Source of the DNA: Afipia sp.
GTDB taxonomy: Bacteria > Pseudomonadota > Alphaproteobacteria > Rhizobiales > Xanthobacteraceae
Reading direction: 5' to 3'
Assembly (NCBI GenBank): GCA_030652315.1
Contig: JAUSAX010000020.1
Coordinates: forward strand, 1 to 64,000
Length of the DNA stretch: 64,000 nucleotides
The translations under genes and the position numbers were made by a program. Position 1 is the stretch's first letter. Every line of letters starts with the position of its first letter. Positions 36,754-45,389 of this stretch are shown here, in pieces. The notes under the pieces are model-generated. The model did no database searches. It was given only the letters and a program-made list of their open reading frames with translations, and was not told the origin of the DNA.

Positions 36754-36847
36754 CGTCATGGCCGGGCTTGTCCCGGCCATCCACGTCTGTTTTCTTCGCC
36801 GCCTTTCAAGACGTGGATGCCCGGCACAAGGCCGGGCATGACGACGT
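36754..36847. repeat. Palindromic intergenic repeat, family E
   Basis: TCATGGCCGGGCTTGTCCCG and its complement end GGCCGGGCATGACG frame an inner CCACGTC/GACGTGG pair. Near-identical copies are at 48098-48184 and, diverged, at 54952-55037. It lies between converging genes. Confidence 0.75.
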
Positions 36848-36871
36848 CGTGAATACCGGTAAAGCGCAGCG

Positions 36872-37267
36872 TTACTTCTTCTCCAGCGCGCCTTCGGCCT
36901 TCAGCACTTCGTGCGCGGCCTTGAAGGCCTCGAGACCTGCGGGAATGCCGCTGTACACGGTAGCGTGCAGCAGAACTTCCTTGATCTCCTCGACGGTCAC
37001 ACCATTGGTCAGCGCACCTTTGACATGGAGCTTGATCTCATTGGGCGCTTTCAGCGCTGTCAGCATCGCGAGGTTGAGCATGCTGCGGGTCTTGCGGTCC
37101 AGCCCCGGCCGCGTCCAGGCATAGCCCCAGCACCACTCGGTGGTGATGTTCTGGAACGCCATCATGAAATCGTCGGCCTTGGCGATGCTGCCATCGACGT
37201 AGTCCTTGCCCAGAACGTCACGCCGGACGGCCAGACCCTTTTTGAATTGTTCGCTTTCACCGCTCAT
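36872..37267 (-). CDS. Carboxymuconolactone decarboxylase (PcaC-like) family protein
   Basis: A 131-residue all-helical protein of the CMD/AhpD superfamily. RRDVLGKDYVDGSIAKADDF at the N-terminus and WGYAWTRPGLDRKTRSMLNL followed by HVKGALTNGVTVEEIKEVLL are close to 4-carboxymuconolactone decarboxylase, which acts in protocatechuate breakdown. The peroxidase CxxC of AhpD is absent. It lies 115 bases after the Bug-type binding protein gene on the same strand and may be the last gene of that operon. No other protocatechuate genes are present, so a different lactone or keto acid is possible. Confidence 0.82.
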   Translation of the reverse strand: MSGESEQFKKGLAVRRDVLGKDYVDGSIAKADDFMMAFQNITTEWCWGYAWTRPGLDRKTRSMLNLAMLTALKAPNEIKLHVKGALTNGVTVEEIKEVLLHATVYSGIPAGLEAFKAAHEVLKAEGALEKK

Positions 37268-37382
37268 GACGCTCTCCAGAACTTCGATTGATGATGGATA
37301 ACTTCAACAGCCTTAACTGCTGCCGGCTGATCCGACAATCGCCGGTTCCGCTTTGGGGCCATGCTGCATCGGGCGGCGCATT

Positions 37383-38366
37383 TCAGTTCGCCTTCGCTCC
37401 CGATGCCTGAATAACCGGCGACCATTTCGCGACTTCAGCCTTGAGGTGGGCGGAGAGCGCCTGCGGGGTCGCCTGCTCCGGCTTCACCGGCTCGATACCG
37501 AGCGCCGCCAAGCGCTCAATGACTTTCGGATCTTTCAGTGCGGCCTGCAAAGCATCGCTCAGCTTCTTCTGGACATCAGCCGGCAATCCCTTGGGCGCCC
37601 ACATTGCGTGCCATGCGGCGACCTCGAAGCCCTTGAGGCCTACTTCGTCGAGGGTCGGCAGGTCCGGCAGAATCTTCAGCCGCTCTTTGGTTGTCGCGGC
37701 GTACCCCTTGATCTTGGCGTCCTTGATTTGCGCGGTGGTGGTCGTGGTCTGGTCGCACATCATGTCGAACTGGCCGCCGAGCAGATCCGACATCGCCGGC
37801 CCGGTTCCGCGATAGGACAAGGCGGTCATCTGGGTGTTGATCGCACTCATGAACATGATCGCGCACAGGTGCGATGCAGAGCCGATGCCCGCATGGGCAT
37901 AGGTCACGGCGGTTTTCTTCTGCTTGACCCAGTCGATCAAGTCCTTGGCCGTCTTCGGCTCCAGACCCGCCTTGCCAACGATCGTCATCGGCACATCCGC
38001 GATGCGGCCGATGGAATCGAAGTCGTCGATCACGTTGTAGCGGAGGTTGTCGTAGAGCGACGGCGCTGTCGCCTGCGCGATATGCCAGACCGTGACCATG
38101 TATCCATCGGGGGGAGATTTCACGACGCGGGTCATTCCGATGGTGCCGCCCGCACCGCCGACATTTTCAACAACGATCTGCTGACCCAGCGTTCGACCCA
38201 TTGATTCCGCGATCAGGCGGGAGACAGCGTCCGTCGGCCCTCCCGCCGCAGCCGGAACGATCAAGGTGATCGGACGCGAGGGAAAGCCTTGAGCTGCGGC
38301 CGATCCAATTCCCGAAATCGACAGCATCGCAATCGCGCCTGCAAATCCTGCGAAAACTTTTCGCAT
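37383..38366 (-). CDS. Bug-family tripartite tricarboxylate transporter binding protein
   Basis: A 327-residue periplasmic protein of the TctC/Bug group. The ATG at 38366 follows GGGAGGACACG and gives a signal peptide (FAGAIAMLSISGIGSAAA). The mature start FPSRPITLIVPAAAGGPTDA is the hallmark ligand strand, with AHAGIGSASHL and YRGTGPAMSDLLGGQFD further on. No TctA or TctB membrane genes are adjacent; Bug proteins are commonly orphaned. It is 74 bases after the dehydrogenase gene in the same direction, so the ligand is likely a hydroxy-dicarboxylate or related acid. Confidence 0.9.
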   Translation of the reverse strand: MRKVFAGFAGAIAMLSISGIGSAAAQGFPSRPITLIVPAAAGGPTDAVSRLIAESMGRTLGQQIVVENVGGAGGTIGMTRVVKSPPDGYMVTVWHIAQATAPSLYDNLRYNVIDDFDSIGRIADVPMTIVGKAGLEPKTAKDLIDWVKQKKTAVTYAHAGIGSASHLCAIMFMSAINTQMTALSYRGTGPAMSDLLGGQFDMMCDQTTTTTAQIKDAKIKGYAATTKERLKILPDLPTLDEVGLKGFEVAAWHAMWAPKGLPADVQKKLSDALQAALKDPKVIERLAALGIEPVKPEQATPQALSAHLKAEVAKWSPVIQASGAKAN

Positions 38367-38440
38367 CGTGTCCTCCCTGTGTTTTTGTTTCCTCGCGTTA
38401 TTTTTCTTCTTCGTTTTTGTTGCTTCGCCCAGGCCCGGTT

Positions 38441-39523
38441 CTAGTCGTCCTGATTGTCTCCGGCCAATGCGTCGCATACGGCCTTGGTGACATCGGCAGT
38501 TCTTGCTTTTCCACCCAGGTCCGGCGTGTGCAGTGACTTGTCGGCTGTTACCTTCTCGATGGCCCGCATCAGGCGCGCCGCCGCGGATGGCTCGCCGAGA
38601 TGCTCCAGCATCATGACGCTGGACCAGAACGTCCCAATTGGATTGGCGATGCCCTTGCCGGTGATATCGAAGGCCGACCCGTGGATCGGCTCGAACATTG
38701 ATGGAAACTGGCGTTCGGGATTGAGATTGGCGGTGGGCGCGATGCCAAGCGACCCGGCCAACGCTGCCGCCAGATCCGATAGAATATCGGCGTGCAGATT
38801 GGTCGCGACGATGGTGTCAAGGGTTTCGGGCTTGAGCGTCATTCGCATGGTCATGGCATCGACCAGCATCTTGTCCCACGTGACGTCGGGAAATTCGCGG
38901 GCAACTTCAGCTGCGATTTCGTCCCACATCACCATCGCGTGGCGCTGGGCGTTCGACTTCGTCACCACGGTCAGGAACTTGCGCGGCCGCGAGCGGGCCA
39001 GTGCGAATGCAAAGCGCATGATGCGAGCGACGCCCGCGCGCGTGAACATGGACACATCGGTGGCGACTTCCTCGGGCAAGCCGCGATGCACGCGCCCGCC
39101 GACGCCAGCGTACTCGCCCTCGGAATTCTCGCGCACGATCACCCAGTCGAGTTCCGGGCCCGAGACGTTGCGCAACGGGCTGACGATTCCCGGCAGGATG
39201 CGCGTCGGGCGGACGTTGGCGTACTGATCGAACGGCTGGCAGATCGCAAGCCGCAGGCCCCACAACGTGACGTGATCGGGCACGTCGGGTGCGCCTGCGG
39301 AGCCGAACAGGATCGCGTCGTGGGTCTTGATCAGGTCGCGTCCGTTATCCGGCATGAATGCGCCGGTCTTCTTGTAGCGCTCCGATCCCCAGTCGAAATG
39401 ATCGAACGCGAACGTGAAACCGCCATCACGCTTCGCGCACGCCGTGAGCGCTTCCACACCCGCGGAAATGACTTCGGAGCCGATACCGTCTCCGGGAATG
39501 GCTGCAATCCGATAGGTTTTCAC
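38441..39523 (-). CDS. Tartrate/D-malate/isopropylmalate-type beta-decarboxylating dehydrogenase
   Basis: A 360-residue member of the isocitrate/isopropylmalate dehydrogenase family. IPGDGIGSEV opens the chain; the substrate Arg residues lie in YANVRPTRILPG and VIRENSEGEYAG, the catalytic Lys in VTKSNAQRH and metal Asp residues in MLVDAMTMRM and ILSDLAA. EPIHGSAFDI is the NAD segment. The WGLRLAICQPFDQYANVRP stretch is like tartrate dehydrogenase TtuC and D-malate dehydrogenase more than LeuB. Linkage to a Bug protein, a CMD homologue and a divergent GntR gene fits a catabolic role. Confidence 0.88.
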   Translation of the reverse strand: MKTYRIAAIPGDGIGSEVISAGVEALTACAKRDGGFTFAFDHFDWGSERYKKTGAFMPDNGRDLIKTHDAILFGSAGAPDVPDHVTLWGLRLAICQPFDQYANVRPTRILPGIVSPLRNVSGPELDWVIVRENSEGEYAGVGGRVHRGLPEEVATDVSMFTRAGVARIMRFAFALARSRPRKFLTVVTKSNAQRHAMVMWDEIAAEVAREFPDVTWDKMLVDAMTMRMTLKPETLDTIVATNLHADILSDLAAALAGSLGIAPTANLNPERQFPSMFEPIHGSAFDITGKGIANPIGTFWSSVMMLEHLGEPSAAARLMRAIEKVTADKSLHTPDLGGKARTADVTKAVCDALAGDNQDD

Positions 39524-39624
39524 GTTGAACCGCTCGTTTGGTTGAACTGTCAGACGCGGACCACCGTGGCTGAATGGACCGGCAAGCCCCGGCCTTCTGT
39601 CATCGGCAGCACGCTAAGGATACA

Positions 39625-39640
39625 ATCTTCCATGGAAGAT
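39625..39640. promoter_or_regulatory. Perfect palindrome, likely GntR operator
   Basis: ATCTTCCATGGAAGAT is an uninterrupted 16-base palindrome midway between the divergent dehydrogenase and GntR-type genes, 101 bases from one start and 73 from the other. It is well placed to control both. Confidence 0.6.
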
Positions 39641-39713
39641 GGTATGGATGTCAAGACACCTCGCGCTGGACGCGGGTCTGCCTCTATAAGGAAGCGGCAG
39701 TCAGGAACGGGAC

Positions 39714-40418
39714 ATGAGTCGCCTCAAAACGCCCATCGCAGAGCCGGTTGCCAAAGCGACGTCGCTTGTCGCCGACGCCTATCAGGCGTTGAAGGACGCC
39801 ATCCGCGACAACGCCTTCGCGCCCGGCTACCAGGGCTCGGAGCAGGAAATCGCGCTTCGGCTCGGCATGAGCCGAACCCCGGTCCATGAGGCGCTGATCC
39901 GGCTTCAGGAAGAAGGCCTGGTGCGGGTTTTGCCCAAACGCGGCGTCACCGTTCTGGCGCTGTCGCCGGACGATATGCGCGAGGTCTACGACGTGATCAT
40001 CGCCCTTGAAGGCATGGCTGCGGAATTGATCGCCGGCATGAACGCGAAAGACCGCCGTCCCATCGTTACGGCCTTGGAGAATATCAACGCCGAGATGAAA
40101 GTCGCATTGCAGCGCGATGAACTCGATGCATGGGCGCTTGCGGACGATCGCTTTCATCGCACCCTGATCGATGGCAGCGGGAACATGCGCCTGGCGCGTC
40201 TTGCCAATACCATCATGGATCAATCGCACCGCGCACGCATGATGACGCTTCGCCTGCGGGCCAAACCGACGAAATCGCTCAAGGAGCATCAGGCGATCAT
40301 CGCCGCCATCAAGAGCGGCGATTCGATGCTGTCCTGCAGCGAGGCCCAAAATCACAGGCGGCGCGCGCGCAGCGAACTCCTGCCGCTGCTGGACCAGTTC
40401 GGGATGAAGCATCTCTGA
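39714..40418 (+). CDS. GntR-family (FCD domain) regulator
   Basis: A 234-residue regulator with a winged helix (GSEQEIALRLGMSRTPVHEA, then EGLVRVLPKRGVTV) and an FCD domain whose metal-binding set is visible: Asp/His in ADDRFHRTLID, His in MDQSHRARMM and His in LKEHQAII. FCD domains of this type bind small carboxylates through a metal. It is divergent from the dehydrogenase-Bug operon and very likely regulates it. The MFS gene follows 108 bases later on the same strand. Confidence 0.88.
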   Translation: MSRLKTPIAEPVAKATSLVADAYQALKDAIRDNAFAPGYQGSEQEIALRLGMSRTPVHEALIRLQEEGLVRVLPKRGVTVLALSPDDMREVYDVIIALEGMAAELIAGMNAKDRRPIVTALENINAEMKVALQRDELDAWALADDRFHRTLIDGSGNMRLARLANTIMDQSHRARMMTLRLRAKPTKSLKEHQAIIAAIKSGDSMLSCSEAQNHRRRARSELLPLLDQFGMKHL

Positions 40419-40526
40419 CCCGCAGCCCGCGATTGCATAGGCGCATTCGCAAACTGCACCTGCTCCTGACCGGCGAATTGCGGTTCATAGACATATGAGT
40501 CGCGATTTGTCCCCCGGGCGTGCCCG

Positions 40527-41765
40527 ATGACCCCTATCACCCCGGACATGAAACCTGCCAGAAAACCGGTGCACGTTGCGCTCAATGTGCTGGTGCTGTG
40601 CTTCATGCTGTCCGTGCTCGGGCGCGGACTTGGCGAAAGCTTCACCGTTTTCCTGTTGCCGATTTCCCAGACCTTCGGATGGGACCGGGCGGAAATCATC
40701 TCGATCTACTCGCTGGCAGCGCTGGCCGGCGGCCTGTCGGCCCCCATCATCGGCCGACTGTTCGACCGGTCCGGCCCCCGCGCCGTCTATACGCTGGGAC
40801 TGCTGTTGCTCGGCTGCGCATTCCTCGCCGCCGCCCATGCGCAGCAGCTCTGGCAATTCCAGCTCAGCCTCGGCCTGTGCGCCGGTTTCGGCATCGCCTG
40901 TATCGGCAACGTCCCGAATTCGATCCTGCTCGGGCGATGGTTCGGCCCGAAGCTGCCGACCGCGATGGCCGTGGTCTACTCCGCGATGGGCGCGGGCGTG
41001 CTGATCCTGTTGCCGCTGTCGCAGGTTCTGATCGACCGCCTGGGCTGGCGCGGCGCGTATCAGATCTTCGGCGGAACGGCGCTGATCCTGCTTGTGCCAC
41101 TGCTGTTTTTACCGTGGAAACTGTTCGCGTCGGGCTCGGCCACGCTCGCCAAAAGCGCCGCCGCCGAAGTCATCGACGAGGGCTGGACGTTGCTCAGCGC
41201 CATGCGTCATCACGCATTCTGGGCGCTGTTCTGTACATTCTTCTTCACCGCGATCGGCATGTTCGCGCTCTCGGCACAGATCGTCGCCTATCTGATCGAT
41301 GCCGGGTTTCCGCCGCTGCAGGCCGCGACCGCATGGGGTTTCAGCGGCGTCGTGCTGCTGTTCGGCATGCTCGGCGTCACCTGGCTCGACGGCGTGATCG
41401 GACGCCGCCGCTCGGTGCTGTTCAGCTACGCGCTGTCGATCATCGGCATCGGCCTGCTCTGGCTGCTGAAATCGTATCCCAATGTCTGGCTGCTGACCGC
41501 GTTCGTCGTGACATTCGGCAGCATGATCGGCTCGCGCGGCCCGCTGATCACCGCAACCGCGATGAAAATCTTTCGCGGCAAACGGGTCGGCACCATCTAC
41601 GGGACGATCACCATCGGCAGCGGCCTTGGCTCGGCGTTCGGTTCGTGGGCCGGCGGCCTGATCCACGATATGACGGGAGGCTACGACGCGCTGCTGCTGT
41701 TTGCCCTTATCAGTGTGATCCTCGGCCTGATTCCGTTTCTCGTGGTCCCCGCCTTACGGCAGTGA
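40527..41765 (+). CDS. Major facilitator superfamily transporter
   Basis: A 412-residue inner-membrane carrier with 12 predicted helices and a central loop. The A-like motif GRLFDRSGPRAVYTLG follows helix 2, and GVIGRRRSVLFSY is its C-half counterpart. It is most like the monocarboxylate/oxalate-formate group of MFS carriers, which suits the carboxylate genes nearby. ATG codons at 40527 and 40548 are both possible starts; neither has a strong ribosome site. It may be co-transcribed with the preceding GntR gene. Confidence 0.87.
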   Translation: MTPITPDMKPARKPVHVALNVLVLCFMLSVLGRGLGESFTVFLLPISQTFGWDRAEIISIYSLAALAGGLSAPIIGRLFDRSGPRAVYTLGLLLLGCAFLAAAHAQQLWQFQLSLGLCAGFGIACIGNVPNSILLGRWFGPKLPTAMAVVYSAMGAGVLILLPLSQVLIDRLGWRGAYQIFGGTALILLVPLLFLPWKLFASGSATLAKSAAAEVIDEGWTLLSAMRHHAFWALFCTFFFTAIGMFALSAQIVAYLIDAGFPPLQAATAWGFSGVVLLFGMLGVTWLDGVIGRRRSVLFSYALSIIGIGLLWLLKSYPNVWLLTAFVVTFGSMIGSRGPLITATAMKIFRGKRVGTIYGTITIGSGLGSAFGSWAGGLIHDMTGGYDALLLFALISVILGLIPFLVVPALRQ

Positions 41766-41838
41766 CCGCGAACATCCCGGTTGCGCCGATGTTCCGGAGT
41801 TGCGATCATCGCCGGATGACGAAGCCGGAGATGTTCTC

Positions 41839-42690
41839 ATGAACGCGCCTGTCGATGCACCGGATTGGCGCAAGCTGACACAAGAACAACTCGATCTCGG
41901 CTTCAACAACACGATCCACGTGCCCGAGACGCCATCCATCGTTGCTGAATGGGACAGACTTTCCGCCGAGATGCGCGCACGGCATCCGCAGTCTCTCGAT
42001 CTTCGTTATGGTCCGCGCGAGCGCAACCGGATCGATTTCCTGAAAGCCAATAACGGCGGCCCTACGCTGGTCTTTATTCACGGGGGCTACTGGCAGACCC
42101 GCGCCAAGGAAACCTTTGCGTTCTGCGCCAAAGGGCCGATGGCGCACGGCATCAATGTCGCCCTGATCGGCTACACGCTCGCGCCGGACGCGACGCTCGA
42201 CCAGATCGTGGACGAGGTCCGCACCGGCATCGATACCCTCGTCAACGAACTGCCGGCGCTAGGCGGGAGCAATGACAGAATGATCGTGTCGGGCTGGTCC
42301 GCGGGCGGGCACCTGTCATCCATGACGCTCGGCCATCCGCACATCAGGGCCGGACTTCTCATCAGCGGAATCTATGATCTCGAACCGATCCGCCACAGCT
42401 ACCTGAACGCCAAGCTCGGACTGGATGAGGCCATGAGCCGCCGAAACTCTCCGGTGCTGCAGTCAGGTGGCGTGAACAAGCCGCTCGTCGTTGTCGCTGG
42501 CAGCGGAGAATTGCCGCTGCTGCGCAAGCAATCCGCCGACTTCGCCGCGCATCGCGCAATGCACGGGCTGCCGGTCGTTTACGAAGAAATCCCCGGCGCG
42601 AACCATTTCACCATGATGGACGGACTGGCGTCGCCCTCCGGCCGCCTGACAACGCTGGTCCGTCAGCTTTTCGATCGAACATCCAGCTAG
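41839..42690 (+). CDS. Alpha/beta hydrolase, kynurenine formamidase/esterase-like
   Basis: A 283-residue hydrolase. The oxyanion motif HGGYW is near residue 80, the nucleophile elbow is GWSAGGHL and the His is in GANHFTMMDG near the end. The N-terminal LGFNNTIHVPE and YGPRERNRIDF are shared with arylformamidase-like and BD-FAE esterases. The ATG at 41839 has GGAG upstream; a frame extension to 41800 is less likely. It follows the MFS gene by 73 bases. The substrate (N-formylkynurenine or another ester/amide) is unproven. Confidence 0.82.
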   Translation: MNAPVDAPDWRKLTQEQLDLGFNNTIHVPETPSIVAEWDRLSAEMRARHPQSLDLRYGPRERNRIDFLKANNGGPTLVFIHGGYWQTRAKETFAFCAKGPMAHGINVALIGYTLAPDATLDQIVDEVRTGIDTLVNELPALGGSNDRMIVSGWSAGGHLSSMTLGHPHIRAGLLISGIYDLEPIRHSYLNAKLGLDEAMSRRNSPVLQSGGVNKPLVVVAGSGELPLLRKQSADFAAHRAMHGLPVVYEEIPGANHFTMMDGLASPSGRLTTLVRQLFDRTSS

Positions 42691-42695
42691 GTTTC

Positions 42696-42798
42696 CGTCA
42701 TCCTGAGGCGCCTTCGCGAAGCGAAGGCCTCGAAGGATGAAGCACCTTGTCGCGTGTCATCCTTCGAGGCGCGCAAGAGCGCGCACCTCAGGATGACG
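42696..42798. repeat. Palindromic intergenic repeat, family C
   Basis: CGTCATCCTGAGGCGCCTTC and GCGCACCTCAGGATGACG are its ends, with an internal CGAAGGCCTCGAAGGATGA segment. It is related to 8713-8816 and separates converging genes. Confidence 0.75.
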
Positions 42799-42821
42799 CT
42801 CTCGTGCAGCGCACGGACCGT

Positions 42822-43988
42822 TCACGCCGCGAGCGGCAGCCGCTTCTCGATGATGCGCGAGAACAGGCTCGCCCCGACGGGCAAAATCTTGTCGTCGAGA
42901 ATGAAGCCGGGATTGTGCAGCGGCACCGTTCCCTCGTGACCCAGCCAGAAATAGGCTCCCGGCACCGCAAGCAGCATGTCGGCGAAATCCTCGCTGCCCA
43001 TTTTTGGGGTCGGAGTTGTCAGCACGTTCTCGCTGCCGACAACCTCGCGGGCCACGTCCGCCACGAAATGCGACTGTTCCTCGTGATTGACTAGCACCGA
43101 GAAGATGTCGCGGATATCCACCTTGATCTCGACCTGAAACGCCGCCGCCATGCCGGCTGCGATGGTGCGCATCCGGTCGCGGATCTTTTCTCGGACCTTC
43201 TCGGAAAACGTCCGCACGGTCCCGGCCAGCGTCGCCTCGCCGGGAATGACATTATAGGCCGAACCCGCATGGATCTGCGTAATCGACAGCACCGCGGATT
43301 TCAGCGGATCGACATTGCGGCTGACGATGGTCTGCAGCGCCTGCCCCAGCGTCATCGCGATCACCACCGGATCGCGTGACATTTCCGGCATCGCGCCGTG
43401 GCTGCCATAGCCGGTGATGGTGATGTCGAAGAAATCCGCGCAGGCCATGCTCGGCCCGGGAAAAATCGCGACCTGGTTCGGCGCAAGCTGAGGGGCGTTA
43501 TGCAGTCCGTAAACTTCATCGACCGGAAATTTCTCGAACAGGCCATCCTTGATCATGGCGCGCGCGCCGCCGAGCCCTTCCTCGGCGGGCTGAAAGATGA
43601 AAGCTACCGTGCCGTCGAAATTGCGCGTTTGCGCCAGATAACGGGCCGTGCCCAGAAGAATGGTGGTGTGGCCGTCATGGCCGCAGCCGTGGAAGCGATC
43701 CGGAACCGTCGAGCGCCAGCTCAGATTGGTCTTTTCCTCCATCGGCAGCGCGTCCATGTCGGCGCGCAGACCGATCCGCCTGTTGCCGCCGCCCTTGCCT
43801 TTCAGCAGGCCGACCACGCCGGTGCCGCCAATGCCGCGATGCACCTCGATGCCCCATTGCGCGAGCTTCTCGGCGACGATGCCGGATGTACGATGTTCCT
43901 CGAAGCCGATTTCCGGATGCGCATGGAGATCGCGGCGGATGGCGGTGAGTTCGTCGGCGAAGCTGTCGATGAGTTCAATATTGGGCAT
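42822..43988 (-). CDS. M20 family amidohydrolase (hippurate hydrolase/IAA-amino acid hydrolase type)
   Basis: A 388-residue zinc/manganese hydrolase that removes an acyl group from N-acyl amino acids. RRDLHAHPEIGFEEHRTS, RADMDALPMEE, HGCGHDGHTT and FQPAEEGLGGARAM supply the metal ligands including the Cys/His pair typical of subfamily M20D. The dimerisation domain begins near AGSAYNVIPGEATLAGTVR and the last metal His is near LGHEG. The sister M20 gene is 60 bases upstream on the same strand, so the two form a small operon. Confidence 0.92.
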   Translation of the reverse strand: MPNIELIDSFADELTAIRRDLHAHPEIGFEEHRTSGIVAEKLAQWGIEVHRGIGGTGVVGLLKGKGGGNRRIGLRADMDALPMEEKTNLSWRSTVPDRFHGCGHDGHTTILLGTARYLAQTRNFDGTVAFIFQPAEEGLGGARAMIKDGLFEKFPVDEVYGLHNAPQLAPNQVAIFPGPSMACADFFDITITGYGSHGAMPEMSRDPVVIAMTLGQALQTIVSRNVDPLKSAVLSITQIHAGSAYNVIPGEATLAGTVRTFSEKVREKIRDRMRTIAAGMAAAFQVEIKVDIRDIFSVLVNHEEQSHFVADVAREVVGSENVLTTPTPKMGSEDFADMLLAVPGAYFWLGHEGTVPLHNPGFILDDKILPVGASLFSRIIEKRLPLAA

Positions 43989-44048
43989 GCGGCATCATCC
44001 GTTTTTTGAAGATTGTAGCCAGGCAAAGCGCGGAGCCATCTTGGCAAA

Positions 44049-45182
44049 TCATTGCAGGCTGGCCAATAGACCCGCCATCAAACGTCCGCGTTCGACCAGG
44101 CTGTCGACCTCGATATGCTCGTTCAGCGTGTGATAGTCCGCGCCGCGCAAGCCGAGGCTGTCGAGGGTCGGCAGCCCCATCGCGCCGGTGAAATTTCCGT
44201 CCGAGCCGCCGCCCGAACTGCCCTGGATCAAATCGAGACCGATGGATTTCCCCACCGCGCGCGCCTGTTCATAAAGCGCCATGGTTCCGGCATTGGGTTC
44301 CCAGACCGGCCGCGTCACGCCGCGCGTCACGGTGAACGTCACGTCATTTGTCGTGCCGTTCAGCGCCAGCATCCGCTCCACCCCGCGATCCAGATCAGCC
44401 TGGCGTTTCGCCATGCTGAGTGCCTCGCCGCGGCAGCTCGACGCCACGCAGTTGACCCACTGCCCGCCATGAACGACGCCGACGCTGAAGGTACAGTCGT
44501 CGCCGGTCATGCCATCGATGGCAATGATCTGCCGCGCCATTTCGCGGATTGCGGATCGCCCTGCCGCGAGTGTTGCGCCGGCGTGGCTCGGCTTGCCGGC
44601 GGCTTCCAGATTGAACCGCGCAATCGCGTAGCGGCCCGTGGTGACGCCCGCGTTCTTGAACGCCGGTTCCGGCACCAGCACATACTTGTTGCGCGCGGCT
44701 TCCGCCTCGATGATGTCGCGCGTGCTGGGCGTGCCCACTTCCTCGTCCGGCGTAAAAAGAACCGTGACGGGCAGCGGCGTCGCGATCGACGCCCTCTGCA
44801 ACTGGCGGATGGCTTCCAGCGCGGCGTAATTTCCGCCCTTCATGTCGAGGATGCCCGGCCCGTAACACTTGCCGCCCTCGCGCCGCCACGGCAGCTTTTG
44901 CAGCGTGCCGACCGGATGAACCGTATCCATGTGCCCGGCGATCAGGATGCCCGGCTGTCCCTGTTTGGGGTGCGGAAATCGCGCCCGGATGCAGCCGCCG
45001 AAGCCCTGCCGTCCGGCGATCGTTTCAATCGAGGCCCCGCCAATCGCCATGTCGCGCGCGGCAAGTTCAAGCATGCGATTGACCGCAGCGGCGTCCCAGG
45101 TCGGACTCTCGCATTCAATCCACGGACGCAAGCCCGTCAGCATGGTTTCGGTGTCGAACGGAAGCGAGGCGGGATCGATCAA
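44049..45182 (-). CDS. M20 family peptidase (glutamate carboxypeptidase/CPG2 type)
   Basis: A 377-residue di-zinc exopeptidase. Metal ligands appear in AGHMDTVHPVG, GPGILDMKGG, TPDEEVGTPST, VPEPA and the late HTLNEHIEVDS. No signal peptide is present, so it is cytosolic, unlike secreted carboxypeptidase G2. It lies first in the two-gene M20 run and is divergent from the DMT permease gene. The two peptidases and permease could serve uptake and cleavage of a conjugated amino acid, as inference. Confidence 0.9.
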   Translation of the reverse strand: MIDPASLPFDTETMLTGLRPWIECESPTWDAAAVNRMLELAARDMAIGGASIETIAGRQGFGGCIRARFPHPKQGQPGILIAGHMDTVHPVGTLQKLPWRREGGKCYGPGILDMKGGNYAALEAIRQLQRASIATPLPVTVLFTPDEEVGTPSTRDIIEAEAARNKYVLVPEPAFKNAGVTTGRYAIARFNLEAAGKPSHAGATLAAGRSAIREMARQIIAIDGMTGDDCTFSVGVVHGGQWVNCVASSCRGEALSMAKRQADLDRGVERMLALNGTTNDVTFTVTRGVTRPVWEPNAGTMALYEQARAVGKSIGLDLIQGSSGGGSDGNFTGAMGLPTLDSLGLRGADYHTLNEHIEVDSLVERGRLMAGLLASLQ

Positions 45183-45389
45183 GGCGCTGTCCCCTTTGTT
45201 TTTCTGGCTGGCGGGATCTGGCGCCCCGCGCCCCGGATCGTTGCAGGTTCGGCAGCCGATTCAAGATGCAAACTTGCCGGGCCTGCTGCCAGTTTGGCGA
45301 TGTTGCCTGCCGAAATCAGATTGCGTAAGCAGGCCGTCCAATCAGGAAGGGCTTGCGATGTCGATTTGCGGTGCAATACAGGTGCGTTT

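Noticed and set aside
44115-45389. Upstream extension of the DMT permease frame
   Set aside because: It runs antisense to a complete M20 peptidase gene; GTG at 45390 gives the normal permease length.
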